Assembly: GCA_038232055.1 (NCBI GenBank)
Contig: JBBSIN010000054.1
Coordinates: 1 to 16,413 of the forward strand
Direction of reading: 5' to 3'
DNA: 16,413 nt
Source: JBBSIN01 sp038232055
GTDB lineage: Bacteria > Actinomycetota > Actinomycetes > JADGOV01
The position numbers and the translations under genes are program-made. The notes beneath the pieces were generated by a model that saw only the letters and a program-made list of their open reading frames with translations, searched no databases and was not told where the DNA came from. Below are positions 15,766 to 16,413 of this stretch, in pieces. Each line of letters starts with the position of its first letter. Positions within the stretch are counted from its first letter, which is position 1.

Positions 15766-15794
15766 ATAATACCGCCGGGGACGACGAAGGGCAA
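15766..15794 (-). promoter_or_regulatory. promoter of the HNH nuclease gene
   Basis: TTGCCC (15794-15789) as -35, a 17-nt spacer, and TATTAT (15771-15766) as -10. The predicted start, near 15759, is inside the LexA box and leaves a leader of about 25 nt with GGGGAAG before the ATG. Confidence 0.6.
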
Positions 15795-15814
15795 GTCCCG
15801 TCCTCAGCCGGTGG

Positions 15815-15862
15815 ATGGAAGCCGCGACGCCGAGATGCTCCCCGCGCGCCCGGGTCGACGGT
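15815..15862 (-). pseudogene. degenerate second copy of the rsmA 3' end
   Basis: Positions 15840-15860 are identical over 21 nt to 16347-16367 inside rsmA, in the same orientation. Beyond it, after a 2-nt deletion, a further 23 nt towards the rsmA C-terminus match at about 16 positions. Correcting the gap gives VDPGARGEHLGVAAS against VDPGARGEQLDVAAY of RsmA. Similarity on the upstream side is weak. The fragment is frameshifted and too short to function. It lies 507 bp from the real copy, with the small ORF between, as if an insertion had brought a new rsmA end and left the old one behind. Confidence 0.6.
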
Positions 15863-15961
15863 AGCTGTCACGGCGCGCTGCTGGACCGGCCCCCAAATGA
15901 GCGTGCCGTCTCGGTCTTGTCACTCCATCCCGATACGGTTGCCCTAACCAAGATCTGATCC

Positions 15962-15970
15962 AGAGGAAGG
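15962..15970 (+). promoter_or_regulatory. strong ribosome binding site for the small ORF
   Basis: AGAGGAAGG lies 7 nt before the GTG at 15978. It is the best evidence that the small ORF is translated. A TTGTCA at 15917-15922 could be a -35, but no well-spaced -10 was found. Confidence 0.55.
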
Positions 15971-15977
15971 ACGTTCG

Positions 15978-16292
15978 GTGGCGGCCGTAGTCACGATCGA
16001 GCCTTTCCCGCCATCCCGACAGTGGCGTCGCCGTGCCCGGACTACGGTGGCACCGCCGTTGCGCGCCGACACCTTCAAGTCCATCTCCGCTGCCGGAGGT
16101 CGCGAGATCTACGGCATCATCGAAGCCTGCTCGCCCGGGCCATACCTCGACATCGGTCGAGTTCGGCGACTGCTAGTCGACGCGGGGGTCGAGTTTCGCG
16201 GGAGACGCAGACTAACCGACTACCTCGCCCGCGACCACGAGTTGTCGCCCCACCGAACGGTGGCTGACACACCCGTGGCCAACCGAAACTAG
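15978..16292 (+). CDS. small protein of unknown function (104 aa)
   Basis: I do not recognise this gene with certainty. It is basic and Arg-rich, with no signal peptide or membrane segment. Residues about 43-56 (EIYGIIEACSPGPYLDI) resemble the tail motif (IE.CSPGPYLELFAR-like) near the C-terminus of MT-A70-type adenine methyltransferases. The catalytic DPPW and the rest of that fold are absent, so it would be a fragment if related. A strong ribosome site supports translation. Codon use is less GC-biased than the neighbours (AGA, CTA and GTA codons), suggesting foreign origin or weak coding selection. Its TAG shares CTAG with the convergent rsmA stop. It lies between two direct copies of the rsmA 3' end. 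Confidence 0.5.
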   Translation: MAAVVTIEPFPPSRQWRRRARTTVAPPLRADTFKSISAAGGREIYGIIEACSPGPYLDIGRVRRLLVDAGVEFRGRRRLTDYLARDHELSPHRTVADTPVANRN

Positions 16293-16413
16293 CGAGCGGA
16301 CTTCGCTGCGGCGACGCGCGCGTAGGCGGCCACGTCCAGCTGCTCACCCCGCGCGCCCGGGTCGACGCCCGCAGCACGCAGGATCTGCTCCGCCGCGCCC
16401 GGCGAGCCGGCCC
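16289..16413 (-). CDS. rsmA: RsmA (KsgA) 16S rRNA dimethyladenosine transferase, C-terminus only
   Basis: The last 41 codons are visible; the rest lies beyond the right edge. The translation contains AAEQILRAAGVDPGARGEQL and then DVAAYARVA before TAG. This is the pattern of the C-terminal helical domain of actinobacterial RsmA, which dimethylates two adenines near the 3' end of 16S rRNA. Position next to ispE fits. The call rests on a short, moderately conserved tail plus synteny. Its stop overlaps that of the convergent small ORF. Confidence 0.72.
   Translation of the reverse strand, partial: AGSPGAAEQILRAAGVDPGARGEQLDVAAYARVAAAKSAR

Noticed and set aside
16022..16267. An alternative 81-codon plus-strand frame inside the small ORF
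   Set aside because: It lacks a ribosome site and is Arg/His-rich in the manner of a frame-shifted shadow. The frame starting at 15978 has a strong site.

Overview
The window is high-GC (roughly 70%) DNA with strong G/C preference in third codon positions, frequent GTG starts and GTGA stop/start overlaps. This points to an actinobacterium (Actinomycetota); I cannot name the genus. The core gene order, read on the minus strand, is rsmA - (insertion) - ispE - ABC-F ATPase ... tRNA-Gln - glmU - prs - rplY - pth - mfd. This arrangement is familiar from actinobacterial chromosomes, so the backbone is chromosomal.

Layout. 1-2788: mfd, the transcription-repair coupling factor, cut by the left edge after its helicase core. 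2825-3397 pth and 3406-4125 rplY (long L25/CTC form) serve the ribosome and peptidyl-tRNA recycling. 4270-5241 prs and 5238-6671 glmU make PRPP and UDP-GlcNAc and share a GTGA junction. 6719-6791 is tRNA-Gln(UUG). 6823-8526 is a PAS-GAF-PP2C (RsbU-like) phosphatase. It is divergent from an apparent operon of membrane fatty-acid desaturase (8723-9682), TetR regulator (9679-10329) and DUF72 protein (10338-11096). Converging on that operon is an ispE / Uup-like ABC-F / DUF488 operon (14318 down to 11117) joined by two GTGA overlaps. 14513-15733 is a DUF222-HNH (13E12-type) nuclease, 15978-16292 a small unknown ORF, and 16289-16413 the C-terminus of RsmA.

Two places go beyond routine housekeeping. 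First, the 196-bp gap between the phosphatase and the desaturase holds a candidate stress-sigma (SigB/SigF-type) promoter, then two tandem 15-bp repeats containing TACGG-CCGTA palindromes, then two tandem 16-bp repeats. The palindromes are good candidates for operators of the TetR protein encoded in the same operon. The candidate sigma class fits the neighbouring RsbU-like phosphatase. Second, the rsmA-ispE junction has been opened by an accessory insertion. It contains an HNH nuclease with a near-consensus actinobacterial SOS (LexA) box over its start site, a small ORF with less biased codon use, and a degenerate second copy of the rsmA 3' end lying on the far side of that ORF as a direct repeat.

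No stretch over 300 bases lacks a gene. The largest gaps are 15734-15977, 8527-8722, 14319-14512 and 4126-4269, and each is described in the feature list. I saw no CRISPR array, integrase, transposase or rRNA.
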